From Flavobacteriales bacterium UBA6770 (GTDB lineage: Bacteria; Bacteroidota; Bacteroidia; Flavobacteriales_G; Salibacteraceae), in the NCBI GenBank assembly GCA_905181875.1, contig CAJIZH010000004.1, positions 62,001 through 126,000 of the forward strand: a stretch of 64,000 nucleotides of DNA, read 5' to 3'. Below are positions 8,342-17,126 of the stretch, one piece after another. Within the stretch, counting starts at the first letter, position 1. The number at the start of each line of letters is the position of its first letter. The notes beneath the pieces are model-generated. The model worked only from the letters and a program-made list of their open reading frames with translations, searched no databases and was not told the origin of the DNA. A program made the position numbers and the translations under genes.

Positions 8342-8372
8342 ATTGTTTTAAAGAACAACAATACTATTTTTG
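8342..8372 (+). promoter_or_regulatory. paaE promoter with overlapping inverted repeat
   Basis: The -7 box TATTTTTG (8365-8372) matches TAnnTTTG exactly. The -33 position has ATTG (8342-8345) at 19 bases. Between them lies TTGTT-N6-AACAA (8343-8347 and 8354-8358), a symmetric sequence placed where a repressor would block RNA polymerase. This is a candidate operator for phenylacetate control; no regulator gene is present in the window. The minus-strand paaA promoter is less clear; the best match is TAAAATTG (complement of 8249-8256). Confidence 0.5.
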
Positions 8373-8402
8373 CAAACCTTAAAAATAGTACAAACTACGT
8401 TT

Positions 8403-9464
8403 ATGTTCTACAATATTAAAGTACAAAAAGTAACTCAAGAAACTCCTGAAACAGTTTCTGTTACATTAGAAATTCCTGCGAATTTAAAAGAGCATTTTAA
8501 ATACAAACAAGGGCAATATCTTACTTTCAAACAATCTATAAATGCAGAAGAACTAAGACGTTCTTATTCTTTAAGCAGCAGCCCTATTGCAGACGAAAAC
8601 CTTCAAGTAGCTGTAAAGCAAGTAGAAGGAGGTAAGTTTTCTAGTTGGGCAAATTCTGAATTAAAAGAAGGTGATGTTTTGGAGACAATGACTCCAACAG
8701 GAAATTTCTTTACTGAAATTTCTGAAGGTCAAAAAAAGAAATATGTTCTTTTTGGCGCTGGAAGTGGAGTTACACCGCTGTTATCCATAATAAAAACAAT
8801 TCTTGCTGTTGAAAAAGAATCAGAGATTGTATTGGTTTATGGAAATCGCGATAACGCTAATATCATTTTCAATAATCAACTGAATCAACTCGTAGATTCT
8901 TCAAACGGTCGTTTCAAAAGAATTGACGTTTTATCGAGAGAAAATAATGCTGACCCTTTGTTCAATGGCAGAATTGGAAAAGAAAAGTGTATCGAGATTG
9001 ATTTAAAACATGAGAAAATTCTTGATGCAAATGAGTTTTTCCTGTGCGGCCCTGAAAGAATGATCATGGATATCAAAGATTGGTTAGAAGCTAGCAATAT
9101 TGCCAAAGGAAATATTCACTTTGAATTATTTACAACTCCAGTTGCCTCTGCTGAAAAAACTTTTGATCCAAATGCCAAAATTATGTCTAAAGTCACTGTG
9201 ATTATGGACGATGAAGAGTTTGAGTTTGATCTTTCAAGCAAAGGCGATAGTATTCTTGATGCATCGGTTGATGCGGGAATTGATGTACCCTATTCTTGTA
9301 AAGGAGCTGTTTGCTGCACATGTAAAGCTAAAATTATTGAAGGTTCAGCCAGAATGGAAATGAATTATGCCTTAGATGACAAAGAAGTTGCAGACGGTTA
9401 TGTGTTAACCTGTCAAGCACACCCTACCTCAGAAAAATGTATAGTGGATTACGATGTGATCTAA
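8403..9464 (+). CDS. paaE: Phenylacetyl-CoA epoxidase reductase PaaE
   Basis: PaaE passes electrons from NADPH through FAD and a plant-type [2Fe-2S] cluster to the PaaA di-iron site. I chose ATG 8403 (MFYNIKVQKV, 353 residues, close to E. coli PaaE) over an upstream TTG at 8370 because the -7 promoter box overlaps that TTG. The domains in order are an FAD-binding ferredoxin-reductase barrel with RRSYSLSSSP, an NAD(P)-binding domain (GAGSGVTPLLSI ... FLCGPERMI), and a C-terminal ferredoxin with cysteines at about 299, 304, 307 and 337 (CX4CX2C ... C). It is divergent from paaABCD and followed by a strong terminator. The frame is intact, so the reductase should be made even if PaaA is not. Confidence 0.92.
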   Translation: MFYNIKVQKVTQETPETVSVTLEIPANLKEHFKYKQGQYLTFKQSINAEELRRSYSLSSSPIADENLQVAVKQVEGGKFSSWANSELKEGDVLETMTPTGNFFTEISEGQKKKYVLFGAGSGVTPLLSIIKTILAVEKESEIVLVYGNRDNANIIFNNQLNQLVDSSNGRFKRIDVLSRENNADPLFNGRIGKEKCIEIDLKHEKILDANEFFLCGPERMIMDIKDWLEASNIAKGNIHFELFTTPVASAEKTFDPNAKIMSKVTVIMDDEEFEFDLSSKGDSILDASVDAGIDVPYSCKGAVCCTCKAKIIEGSARMEMNYALDDKEVADGYVLTCQAHPTSEKCIVDYDVI

Positions 9465-9484
9465 TTCAAAAAAATATTGATGTT

Positions 9485-9514
9485 AAAAACGCTCCATATT
9501 GGGGGCGTTTTTTT
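9485..9514 (+). terminator. Rho-independent terminator of paaE
   Basis: Stem AAAAACGCTCC against GGGGGCGTTTTT with an ATATT loop, followed by a run of seven T. It begins 20 bases after the paaE stop. Confidence 0.85.
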
Positions 9515-9536
9515 GTTAATTAAAATTTTCACACAC

Positions 9537-9564
9537 CGTCATTCCCTTCTGCGCGGGAATGATG
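9537..9564. repeat. Short interspersed palindromic repeat, GTCATTCCC family
   Basis: CGTCATTCCC (9537-9546) is followed by GCGCGGGAATGATG (9551-9564), an imperfect palindrome. It belongs to the same family as the doublet at 17127-17198. Such GTCATTCCCGC elements are widespread bacterial REP-like repeats. It lies in the spacer between paaE and the saccharopine dehydrogenase-like gene. Confidence 0.7.
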
Positions 9565-9585
9565 TTACAGCACTGAAATTATCAG

Positions 9586-10947
9586 CTACTTAGGCTCCTT
9601 CCAATAAAACTCAGGACTCATTTCCTTTTCAGTAAACGAAATACCATAATCCTCTAATTCTGCTAGAATAGGCTCATAAATCGACTTGTGAATAGGCCTG
9701 TGAATTCCGGGATCATAAATCTTGCCTTCAAGTATCATTTTTGCTGCGATGGCAGTAGGCAAGCCTACTGTTTTTGACATTGATGTATACGTTTGATCAT
9801 CACCTTTTACAACCATTGAGGAGGTCATCATTTTTTTCTCGCCAGATTCGGTTTCCCAACCGAACTTATGCCACATAACAATCATGTCTATGTCTCCAGG
9901 CTCTAATGACCATTTTTGCTCAAGAATATTTTGAAGTACTTGAGCAGGACTTGCATTGTTTATTTCAATTGGAGTTTCATCAAAAATACCTAACCAGTTG
10001 AGTTTATCCATTACCTCGGAATCTTGAGGAATATTTAGATAATGCATTAATTTAAGCTCTACAGAGTCGTGTGGATTATAAGCCAAAAAAGAATTAATAA
10101 ACTCTCGATTGGTCATTGAATCTGTACCCTTAATTTGGTAGGAATCGTCTGTTGCTCCCAATTTAACAAATGCATCCCAAGCCCTTGAAAATCCTGGACG
10201 TCGAAACGTACCTCTGTAAATAGTTGGGATATCTTCTAAACCATAAACAGATCTATAGCTCAATGAATCTCTGTTGGCATAACCTTCAAATCGACCATGA
10301 CCGTCAATGGTAATGTATTCCGTTCTTCTAAATAATCTGTGATAAGGAATGTACTTATATTTTCCTTCCTGAATAAATTTTGCAGCTCCGCCCTGACCTG
10401 CAAGAACGACGTTTCTGGGATTCCAAGTAAATTTATAATTCCATGGATTATTATCACTCTCTGGTGCAACTAAACCACCTGTAAAGGATTCAAACAGAAA
10501 CATTTTACCATTATCTGCTCTTATTTGATCTATCAACTTCATAGCAGACATATGATCGATTCCGGGATCAACCCCTACTTCCATCATAATAGGAATTCCA
10601 GCAGCTTTTGCCTCATCGGACAATGCTTCAATTTCTGGAGTCATGTATGAGGCGGTAACTGCAGGTATTTTATTCGCAATACATTCTCTTAAAACCGATT
10701 CATGAAACCTAGCGGGTAACATGGAAATAACAATATCGTTCTTTGGAATTTCTTTTTTCCAAACTTCATCACTTTCAGGCTCAATGATAGTAACACTCGA
10801 ATAACCTTCCGTTTTTTTTCTTGCAAATTCAGCGAAGCGTTCAACTATTGTTAGCTCCCAACCATAGGCGTTGGAATTTTCTAATAAATATTTAATCAGA
10901 TTAGAAGCGGATCGTCCAGCTCCAAGTAAAAGAATTTTTTTTGGCAT
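9586..10947 (-). CDS. Saccharopine dehydrogenase-like oxidoreductase
   Basis: This is a 453-residue NAD(P)-dependent protein with an N-terminal Rossmann fold (LLLGAGRSA, residues 6-14), then ASYMTPEIEALSDEAKAAGIP and EVGVDPGIDHMSAM. These are the conserved segments of Lys9/LYS1-type saccharopine dehydrogenases. The C-terminal Sacchrp_dh_C domain covers about 130-440. The L-glutamate-forming enzyme releases alpha-aminoadipate semialdehyde from saccharopine in lysine catabolism. No lysine-ketoglutarate reductase is adjacent, so the substrate is inferred from the family and related semialdehyde or polyamine dehydrogenases remain possible. It is a single gene, divergent from the DUF4476 protein. 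Confidence 0.8.
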   Translation of the reverse strand: MPKKILLLGAGRSASNLIKYLLENSNAYGWELTIVERFAEFARKKTEGYSSVTIIEPESDEVWKKEIPKNDIVISMLPARFHESVLRECIANKIPAVTASYMTPEIEALSDEAKAAGIPIMMEVGVDPGIDHMSAMKLIDQIRADNGKMFLFESFTGGLVAPESDNNPWNYKFTWNPRNVVLAGQGGAAKFIQEGKYKYIPYHRLFRRTEYITIDGHGRFEGYANRDSLSYRSVYGLEDIPTIYRGTFRRPGFSRAWDAFVKLGATDDSYQIKGTDSMTNREFINSFLAYNPHDSVELKLMHYLNIPQDSEVMDKLNWLGIFDETPIEINNASPAQVLQNILEQKWSLEPGDIDMIVMWHKFGWETESGEKKMMTSSMVVKGDDQTYTSMSKTVGLPTAIAAKMILEGKIYDPGIHRPIHKSIYEPILAELEDYGISFTEKEMSPEFYWKEPK

Positions 10948-10975
10948 ACTTTATGATTAAGCTTTTTTTTTTAAA

Positions 10976-10983
10976 TAAATTTG
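10976..10983 (+). promoter_or_regulatory. -7 promoter box (TAAATTTG)
   Basis: Exact TAnnTTTG match 19 bases upstream of the ATG at 11003. The -33 element is not obvious in the T-rich stretch before it. Confidence 0.45.
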
Positions 10984-11002
10984 AACTTATAAATAAAAAC
11001 AA

Positions 11003-11986
11003 ATGAAACATTTTATCCTCACAACCTTAGCAGCATTTTTTATTTCCCTTGGAACTTTTGCACAATCTAATTTGGTTATCTTTTCCAATGACGGAGCAAA
11101 GTTCATATTAGAGGTTAATGGAGTTCAGCAAAACCAAACTCCAACAACGAATGTAAAAGTGGAAGGAATTAATCAAGAATACATAGCTACTCGTATTTTG
11201 TTCGCAGATGGAAAAACTCCAGCGCTAAAAAAATCTTTCCCATTAACTAAAAACAATGAGGTTTCGGTTCTGATAGTTTTAAATAACAAAGGAGTTTATA
11301 AGCTACGTTATATGGGAGAAACTCCAATTGCATCGTCAGCAACTAGCTCTAATCAAACGGTCATTAACTATGGAGAAGAGCCTGTTGCAGTCAGTAACCC
11401 CGTCCCTTCCGCTCCGCAACAAGCAACAGCAAGTCCCGAAAAAACAACTAGCACCACCGTAACGACGACAACAGTAAATGCTGGTAGTCCAGTGAATTCG
11501 GAGTCTGTAAACATGAATGTAAATCTTGGAGGTCAATCGATTGGAATCTCAACCTCAATATCTGGAATGGAGAGTAATGCAAGTACTACGACAACAGAGA
11601 CTACCACAGTAACAACATCTACCAGTTCAAGTACTTCAATGCCAGCTGCACCTGCACAACCAACTGGAGTTGAAACTTTATCAAATGGAGGCTGCGATTC
11701 ACCTATGCCTAGTGGAGAACTAAATTCTGCACTGGCTTCTATAGATTCTAAGTCATTTGAAGACTCTAAAATGACGTTGGCAAAACAATTTACACGAGCC
11801 AACTGCTTGAGCGCTGATCAAATTAAAAGAGTAATGCAAAAATTCACCTACGAAGAATCAAAACTTGATTATGCCAAATATGCTTACGATTACTGTTTGA
11901 ATCAATCCAACTACTACAAGGTGAACGCTGCTTTTGATTTTGAACTTACTATTGACGATTTAAATGAATTCCTTGAAAGCAAATAA
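11003..11986 (+). CDS. Exported DUF4476-domain protein
   Basis: This protein has a clear Sec signal peptide (KHFILTTLAAFFISLGTFAQS, cleavage after AQ). An N-terminal beta-rich domain (about 22-115) resembles the short domain that often precedes DUF4476. A low-complexity Ser/Thr/Pro/Ala linker (about 115-235), with long runs of Thr and Ser codons, follows. The C-terminal helical DUF4476 domain is at about 235-325 (SALASIDSKSFEDSKM ... FTRANCLSADQI). The function of DUF4476 is unknown. It is common in Bacteroidota envelope proteins. The next gene starts inside its 3' end, so the two are probably co-transcribed. Confidence 0.75.
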   Translation: MKHFILTTLAAFFISLGTFAQSNLVIFSNDGAKFILEVNGVQQNQTPTTNVKVEGINQEYIATRILFADGKTPALKKSFPLTKNNEVSVLIVLNNKGVYKLRYMGETPIASSATSSNQTVINYGEEPVAVSNPVPSAPQQATASPEKTTSTTVTTTTVNAGSPVNSESVNMNVNLGGQSIGISTSISGMESNASTTTTETTTVTTSTSSSTSMPAAPAQPTGVETLSNGGCDSPMPSGELNSALASIDSKSFEDSKMTLAKQFTRANCLSADQIKRVMQKFTYEESKLDYAKYAYDYCLNQSNYYKVNAAFDFELTIDDLNEFLESK

Positions 11987-12386
11987 TCCCTACAAAATAT
12001 ATATGATAATTGGAACTGCGAGTTTGTTACTCGCAGTTTGCTTTGGTGCAATGGGAGCTCACGCCATAAAGCCTATATTATCCATAGAACAGCTACAAAG
12101 CTTCGAAACTGGAATTCGATACCAGTTTATTCATGGATTGGTGATTCTTTTTCTTCCCGCATTGAATCCATATTTCTCAGAAAAGGACATCAAACAAGCC
12201 TCCTTACTTTTTACACTTGGAATAGTATTGTTTTCCTTTTCCATCTACTTATTGAATTTGAAAGAATTCTTGGATCTATCTGGATTAAAAATGTTAGGCC
12301 CAATTACACCACTAGGTGGATTGCTTCTGATATCAGGGTGGTTAAGGTTATTTGTACCATTAGTGTTTGATAGCAAAAACAATTAG
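11964..12386 (+). CDS. DUF423 family inner-membrane protein
   Basis: A 140-residue protein with four hydrophobic helices. The family signature GAMGAHAIK (28-36) is followed by FETGIRYQFIHGL and TPLGGLLLISGW. It is related to E. coli YgdD; the function is unknown. The start at 11964 overlaps the previous gene by 23 bases. ATG 12003 (MIIGTASLLLAV) would avoid the overlap and place the first helix at the N-terminus, so it is a real alternative. Confidence 0.8.
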   Translation: MNSLKANNPYKIYMIIGTASLLLAVCFGAMGAHAIKPILSIEQLQSFETGIRYQFIHGLVILFLPALNPYFSEKDIKQASLLFTLGIVLFSFSIYLLNLKEFLDLSGLKMLGPITPLGGLLLISGWLRLFVPLVFDSKNN

Positions 12387-12433
12387 ATTGTATAGTCACT
12401 AAAAGCATAATTTTTCAACCAATTATAGGTCAT

Positions 12434-12465
12434 ATTGTTAACAATCCAGATTAACAAATTGTTAA
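12434..12465. promoter_or_regulatory. Two adjacent palindromes upstream of pckA (operator candidates)
   Basis: ATTGTTAACAAT (12434-12445) is a perfect 12-base palindrome. Five bases later comes TTAACAAATTGTTAA (12451-12465), symmetric about its central A. Both use TTGTTAA/TTAACAA half-sites. They lie 20-51 bases upstream of the pckA -7 box, so a dimeric regulator bound there would touch or replace the -33 contact. No known regulator is assigned. Confidence 0.55.
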
Positions 12466-12484
12466 GGTAAATAATTAATAGCCC

Positions 12485-12492
12485 TACATTTG
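12485..12492 (+). promoter_or_regulatory. -7 promoter box (TACATTTG) of pckA
   Basis: Exact TAnnTTTG match 24 bases before ATG 12517. The nearest TTG upstream (12459-12461) is within the second palindrome at a longer than usual spacing, suggesting an activator-dependent promoter. Confidence 0.55.
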
Positions 12493-12516
12493 CGGTTCAA
12501 ATTCGTAAAAATTTAA

Positions 12517-14133
12517 ATGATGAACGAACAAGGACTGAAAGCAGATAATGCCACAGTTGAATCGTACGGTATTAAAAACTCTACCGCACATTGGAATTTA
12601 GACCCACTTGTACTAAGTAAACTTTCGGTTGATCTAGGACAAGCTCAGGAAACGAGCACAGGAGCAATAACAGTCAATACAGGCGAATTTACAGGACGAT
12701 CCCCAAAGGATCGTTTTATCGTTAAAGACGCTATTACTGAAGATGCAATTTGGTGGGGAAGCATCAATATTCCTTTCGATTCTGATGCATTTGACAAATT
12801 ATTCAATAAGGTAACTGATTACCTTTCAGGAAAAGAAATTTATGTAAGAGATGCTATTGCATGTGCTGATCCTGCATACAAAATGAACCTTCGAGTAGTA
12901 AACGAATACCCATGGTCAAACCTATTCGTTTACAACATGTTTATTCGTCCAACTGAAGAAGAGGTTAAATATTTTGATCCAGAATGGACAGTAATAAATG
13001 CTCCAGGTTTTATGGCTGATCCTGCTGTTGACGGAACGCGTCAACACAACTTTGCAATTTTGAATTTCACTAAAAAAATTGCATTAATTGGTGGTACTGG
13101 ATATACTGGAGAAATCAAAAAGGGGATTTTCTCTGCCCTGAACTTCATCCTACCTCACCAAAAGAATACATTGAGTATGCACTGCTCTGCTAATATCGGC
13201 AAAGACGGTGATACAGCTATATTCTTTGGACTTTCAGGTACTGGAAAAACTACACTATCTGCTGATCCAAATCGTAAATTGATTGGTGATGACGAGCATG
13301 GCTGGAGTGATGAAAATTCTGTTTTCAACTTCGAAGGTGGTTGTTATGCAAAAACAATTGATTTAACTGAAGAAAAAGAACCAGATATTTTTAGAGCAAT
13401 TAAGCCGGGTGCGTTATTAGAAAACATTCGATTTAAGCCAGGAACAAACGAGGTAGACTTTATGGACACTTCGATTACTCAAAACACGAGAGTTTCTTAC
13501 CCTATTTGCCATATAGACAATATTGCTGAGCCTTCAATTGGACGCAATCCAAAGAATATTTTCTTTTTAACTTGTGATGCATTTGGTGTTTTACCTCCGA
13601 TTTCGAAAATGACTCCTGGGCAAGCAGCATATCATTTTATTTCTGGATATACCGCAAAAGTTGCTGGGACTGAGGCTGGAATTACAGAGCCAGTGACTGC
13701 TTTCTCTGCATGTTTTGGAGCACCATTTATGCCTCTTCACCCCACTGCTTACGGTGAAATGTTGAGTCGCAAGATGGAAGAAAGTGGAGTTAATGTTTGG
13801 TTGGTAAATACCGGATGGTCTGGTGGTGCTTATGGTGTTGGTGAAAGAATGAGTTTAAAAATCACTCGTGCTCTTATTACTGCTGCATTAGAAGGTGATT
13901 TAGAAAATACAAATTACAAAACTCACGAGATTTTTGGATTGAGTTTTCCAACTGAATGTCCCAATGTTAATAGCGATGTGCTTGATCCAAGAAATACTTG
14001 GGAAAATAAAGCTGCGTATGACCAAAAAGCAAATGTACTAGCTGCAAAATTCAATAGTAATTTCGAACAATTTGCTGATAATGCAAATGAAGAAATTCTA
14101 GCTGCTGCTCCAGTTTGTGCTGAGAACGCATAA
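12517..14133 (+). CDS. pckA: Phosphoenolpyruvate carboxykinase (ATP)
   Basis: PckA converts oxaloacetate and ATP to phosphoenolpyruvate, CO2 and ADP, the first committed step of gluconeogenesis in the cytoplasm. At 538 residues it is the normal length. The substrate loop RSPKDRF (61-67), the kinase-1a P-loop GLSGTGKTTLS (238-248) and the metal-binding LIGDDEHGW (255-263) are all present. Two ATGs are adjacent (12517 and 12520). The gene stands alone with its own promoter, two upstream palindromes and a strong terminator. This fits growth on amino acids, phenylacetate or acetate, as the neighbouring catabolic genes suggest. Confidence 0.97.
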   Translation: MMNEQGLKADNATVESYGIKNSTAHWNLDPLVLSKLSVDLGQAQETSTGAITVNTGEFTGRSPKDRFIVKDAITEDAIWWGSINIPFDSDAFDKLFNKVTDYLSGKEIYVRDAIACADPAYKMNLRVVNEYPWSNLFVYNMFIRPTEEEVKYFDPEWTVINAPGFMADPAVDGTRQHNFAILNFTKKIALIGGTGYTGEIKKGIFSALNFILPHQKNTLSMHCSANIGKDGDTAIFFGLSGTGKTTLSADPNRKLIGDDEHGWSDENSVFNFEGGCYAKTIDLTEEKEPDIFRAIKPGALLENIRFKPGTNEVDFMDTSITQNTRVSYPICHIDNIAEPSIGRNPKNIFFLTCDAFGVLPPISKMTPGQAAYHFISGYTAKVAGTEAGITEPVTAFSACFGAPFMPLHPTAYGEMLSRKMEESGVNVWLVNTGWSGGAYGVGERMSLKITRALITAALEGDLENTNYKTHEIFGLSFPTECPNVNSDVLDPRNTWENKAAYDQKANVLAAKFNSNFEQFADNANEEILAAAPVCAENA

Positions 14134-14154
14134 TTAGTCTTTCATAATATTTAT

Positions 14155-14190
14155 AAAACTCCTATCGAGAAATCGGTAGGAGTTTTTTTT
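14155..14190 (+). terminator. Rho-independent terminator of pckA
   Basis: AAAACTCCTATCG pairs with CGGTAGGAGTTTT and is followed by a run of T. It lies 21 bases after the stop codon. Confidence 0.9.
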
Positions 14191-14232
14191 GTTCATTACT
14201 TTCAGTTTTAAATTAAAATTTACTTTCGTTTC

Positions 14233-14928
14233 ATGCACAAGATTTATGCTCAACTTCCTGATAATAGCATCTTAATTCTCAATGAAGAAGAATCCAAGCA
14301 TTTATGCAAAGTGATGCGAAAGAATGTTGGAGACAAAGTGCTAATTTTAGACGGTAAAGGCAAAAAAGCTAAAGCAGAAATAACCCTTGCACATTCTAAA
14401 AAAGCGGAGGTCACTATTCTTGTTGTTAAAACTATTGAAAAACGAAGTTCAGTTCATTTGACCATTGCTATTGCACCCACCAAAAACTTAAATCGGATAG
14501 AATATTTCATTGAAAAAGCGACAGAAATTGGAATTGATGCTATTAAACCCGTTCTGTGTTATCAAAGCGAACGTAAGGTTTTGAAAATAGATCGATTGGA
14601 GAAAATTGCTATCGCTGCTATGAAGCAATCGGGGCAAGTATTCCTCCCTCATATTACTGAGCTAACTTCTGTTATGGAATTCATTAAAATTAACCCAAAT
14701 GGACTTATCGCTTATTGCCCAGATCATTTAACGAACCCTCAGCTATTAAATGAAGTTAAGAATCGGGAAGCAATCAATATTCTGATAGGACCTGAAGGAG
14801 ATTTCACTCAAGAAGAGGTTAACTTCGCAATTGAAAATGGCTACAAAACCGTTAGTCTGGGAGATTCAATTCTTAGAACAGAAACAGCAGGAGTATACGC
14901 CACAACATTAATAAGCACATTGGATTGA
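14233..14928 (+). CDS. rsmE: 16S rRNA (uracil-1498-N3)-methyltransferase RsmE
   Basis: RsmE methylates N3 of U1498 in 16S rRNA using SAM. The N-terminal PUA-like domain (about 1-65) and the SPOUT/trefoil-knot domain (about 70-231) are recognisable. The knot signature is ILIGPEGDFTQEEV followed by VSLGDSILRTETAGVYA. Length 231 is typical. A near-consensus -7 box TACTTTCG (14221-14228) ends only four bases before the ATG, which suggests a leaderless or nearly leaderless mRNA. Its stop codon overlaps the start of the next gene. Confidence 0.93.
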   Translation: MHKIYAQLPDNSILILNEEESKHLCKVMRKNVGDKVLILDGKGKKAKAEITLAHSKKAEVTILVVKTIEKRSSVHLTIAIAPTKNLNRIEYFIEKATEIGIDAIKPVLCYQSERKVLKIDRLEKIAIAAMKQSGQVFLPHITELTSVMEFIKINPNGLIAYCPDHLTNPQLLNEVKNREAINILIGPEGDFTQEEVNFAIENGYKTVSLGDSILRTETAGVYATTLISTLD

Positions 14929-15587
14929 AACTAGTACTCACGCTTTTCATTATTCTTTTTTCAATTGGACTCCAAGCTCAACAAACTCAACTTGCCTTAT
15001 TAAAATATAACGGCGGAGGAGATTGGTACGCTAATCTTGAAACTTCTTTACCCAATCTTATTAAGTTTTGTAACAAAGAATTGAACACCGATTTAAGTCC
15101 AGAACAAGCTGTTGTTGAAGTTGGCAGCCCTGAACTTTTTAATTATCCTTTTGTGCATCTTACGGGTCACGGGAATGTGATATTCAGTGATACTGAAATT
15201 GAAAGTCTTAGAAAGTACATGCTCGGTGGGGGGTTCTTGCACATAGACGATAATTATGGCCTAGATAAATTTATCCGACCTCAAATGAAGCGCATTTTTC
15301 CAGAATTGGAGTTTATAGAATTGCCTTACAACCATCCTATCTACCACCAAAAATTTGATTTCAATAAAGGCCTTCCTAAAATTCACGAGCATGACAATGG
15401 ATATCCTAAAGGCTATGGCCTTATTTATAAAGGACGTTTGCTTTGCTTCTACTCTTTCGAATGCGATTTAGGGGATGGATGGGAAGACCAAATGGTGCAT
15501 AACGATCCTCAAAACAAACGCATTCAAGCACTCCAAATGGGGGCAAATATGGTTGAATATGTTTTTAAAGGTGAAAGATTGGAGTAA
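14925..15587 (+). CDS. DUF4159 domain protein, exported
   Basis: A 220-residue protein with a signal peptide (LVLTLFIILFSIGLQAQQ). The body matches DUF4159: YNGGGDWYANLETSLPNL, FVHLTGHGNVIFSD, LGGGFLHIDDNYG. The fold is related to class I glutamine amidotransferase-like/ThuA domains; the function is unknown. The start is TTG 14925 overlapping the rsmE stop (TTGA), implying translational coupling. This protein commonly follows rsmE in flavobacteria. Confidence 0.85.
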   Translation: MKLVLTLFIILFSIGLQAQQTQLALLKYNGGGDWYANLETSLPNLIKFCNKELNTDLSPEQAVVEVGSPELFNYPFVHLTGHGNVIFSDTEIESLRKYMLGGGFLHIDDNYGLDKFIRPQMKRIFPELEFIELPYNHPIYHQKFDFNKGLPKIHEHDNGYPKGYGLIYKGRLLCFYSFECDLGDGWEDQMVHNDPQNKRIQALQMGANMVEYVFKGERLE

Positions 15588-15600
15588 CCAACTTAACAGC

Positions 15601-17079
15601 CTACTTCAACACAAACAATTCCGCTTCACGCATTAAATCGCTCAACACTCTATCCTCTTCAACAAAAGGAACCACTTTTCTGAATTCAGCAATGTACTCT
15701 TCAATACGAACTGAAGATTTTAATGGACGACGAAACTCCATTCCTTGAGCGGCATTCATTAATTCAATTCCTAAAACACGCTGTAGGTTCTTAACTACTT
15801 TATAACACTTAGTAGCTGAATTTGCGCCCATACTTACATGGTCTTCTTGTCCATTACTACTGTCAATGGTATCTATTGAAGCAGGTGTGCAGAGTTGTTT
15901 GTTTTGACTAACTATACTTGCAGCAGTGTATTGAGGAATCATGAATCCAGAATCTAACCCTGGTTTCGCGACTAGATAAGCAGGTAATCCTCTCGCACCA
16001 GAGATTAACTTATAGGTTCTTCTTTCAGAAATTGAAGCCAGTTCAGCACAAGCAATCGCTAATAAATCAGAAGCCAATGCCAATGGTTGTCCATGAAAGT
16101 TCCCGCCTGAAATAATCTTATCCTTTTCGGGAAAAATCGTTGGATTATCAGTTACTGCATTGATTTCATTTTCTATTGTTTTTTCAATGTACTTCAGTGC
16201 GTCTTTTGATGCTCCATGCACTTGAGGAATACAACGAAAAGAGTAGGGATCTTGAACATGCTCTTTTTCTTGTTTCGCAATCTCACTTCCCATCAAATAT
16301 TGACGAACACTTTTAGCTGTTTTCAATTGACCAGTATGATTTCTTAGGATGTGTAAATCTTCATCAAAAGGCTCTAATCTTCCGTCGAAAGCTTCCAACG
16401 AAATAGTAGCAATTAGATCTGCTCGATTACTTAGTTTCTTAGCATTTACAAAGTTGTAAACCCCATAAGCACTCATGAATTGAGTTCCGTTTAACAATGC
16501 TAATCCTTCCTTGCTTTGCAATTCAATTGGCTCCCAGTCGAATTCTTCCATCACCTCAGAAGCATGCATTCTTCTTCCCTGATAATTCACTTCTCCTAAC
16601 CCCAAAAGAGACAGAGACATATGCGCTAAAGGGGCCAAGTCTCCAGAAGCACCCAATGAACCTTGCTGATATACAACAGGTAAAATGTCGTTATTATAAA
16701 AATCTAATAATCGGTGAACGGTTGCTAATTGCACACCTGAATGACCATAACTCAATCCTTGGATTTTGAGCAATAGCATCAACTTTACAATCAACTGAGG
16801 CACTTCAGAACCCATTCCGCAAGCATGAGACATTACCAAATTCTTTTGCAATTCTCCCAAATCTTCATTTGAAATAGTGGTATCGCATAAGGATCCAAAT
16901 CCAGTATTGATTCCATAGATAGGTTCGGTTGCTGTTTTTATTTTTCGATCTAGATACTCACGGCAAATCTTTATACGATCGACTGCACCATCGCTTAACT
17001 CAATGTATGCTTTGGTTTCAATTATTTCTTCAATTACTTCTAACGTTAAATGATAACCTGAAATATTATAGACTTCCAT
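15601..17079 (-). CDS. hutH: Histidine ammonia-lyase
   Basis: HutH deaminates L-histidine to urocanate and ammonia using the MIO cofactor formed from Ala144-Ser145-Gly146 (in GSLGASGDLAP). The catalytic Tyr55 lies in PIYGINTGFGS. Other family blocks are NGTQFMSAYG and RCIPQVHGASKD. At 492 residues it is normal for the family. No hutU, hutI or hutG is in the window, so the pathway must be completed elsewhere. Tyrosine or phenylalanine ammonia-lyases are related, but the sequence looks like a standard HAL. The start is 157 bases from the hisS stop across a repeat doublet. Confidence 0.92.
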   Translation of the reverse strand: MEVYNISGYHLTLEVIEEIIETKAYIELSDGAVDRIKICREYLDRKIKTATEPIYGINTGFGSLCDTTISNEDLGELQKNLVMSHACGMGSEVPQLIVKLMLLLKIQGLSYGHSGVQLATVHRLLDFYNNDILPVVYQQGSLGASGDLAPLAHMSLSLLGLGEVNYQGRRMHASEVMEEFDWEPIELQSKEGLALLNGTQFMSAYGVYNFVNAKKLSNRADLIATISLEAFDGRLEPFDEDLHILRNHTGQLKTAKSVRQYLMGSEIAKQEKEHVQDPYSFRCIPQVHGASKDALKYIEKTIENEINAVTDNPTIFPEKDKIISGGNFHGQPLALASDLLAIACAELASISERRTYKLISGARGLPAYLVAKPGLDSGFMIPQYTAASIVSQNKQLCTPASIDTIDSSNGQEDHVSMGANSATKCYKVVKNLQRVLGIELMNAAQGMEFRRPLKSSVRIEEYIAEFRKVVPFVEEDRVLSDLMREAELFVLK

Positions 17080-17126
17080 TATTGAATGTGTTTTACGTTT
17101 TAATCTTTTGCAGAATAAATTTACAA

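Noticed and set aside
8370-8402. Upstream TTG start for PaaE
   Set aside because: The TTG lies within the -7 promoter box, and the added residues are absent from the family.
16497-16769. Plus-strand frame inside hutH
   Set aside because: It is the antisense shadow of a conserved enzyme; similar shadows inside paaH, parC, recN and hisS were also left out.
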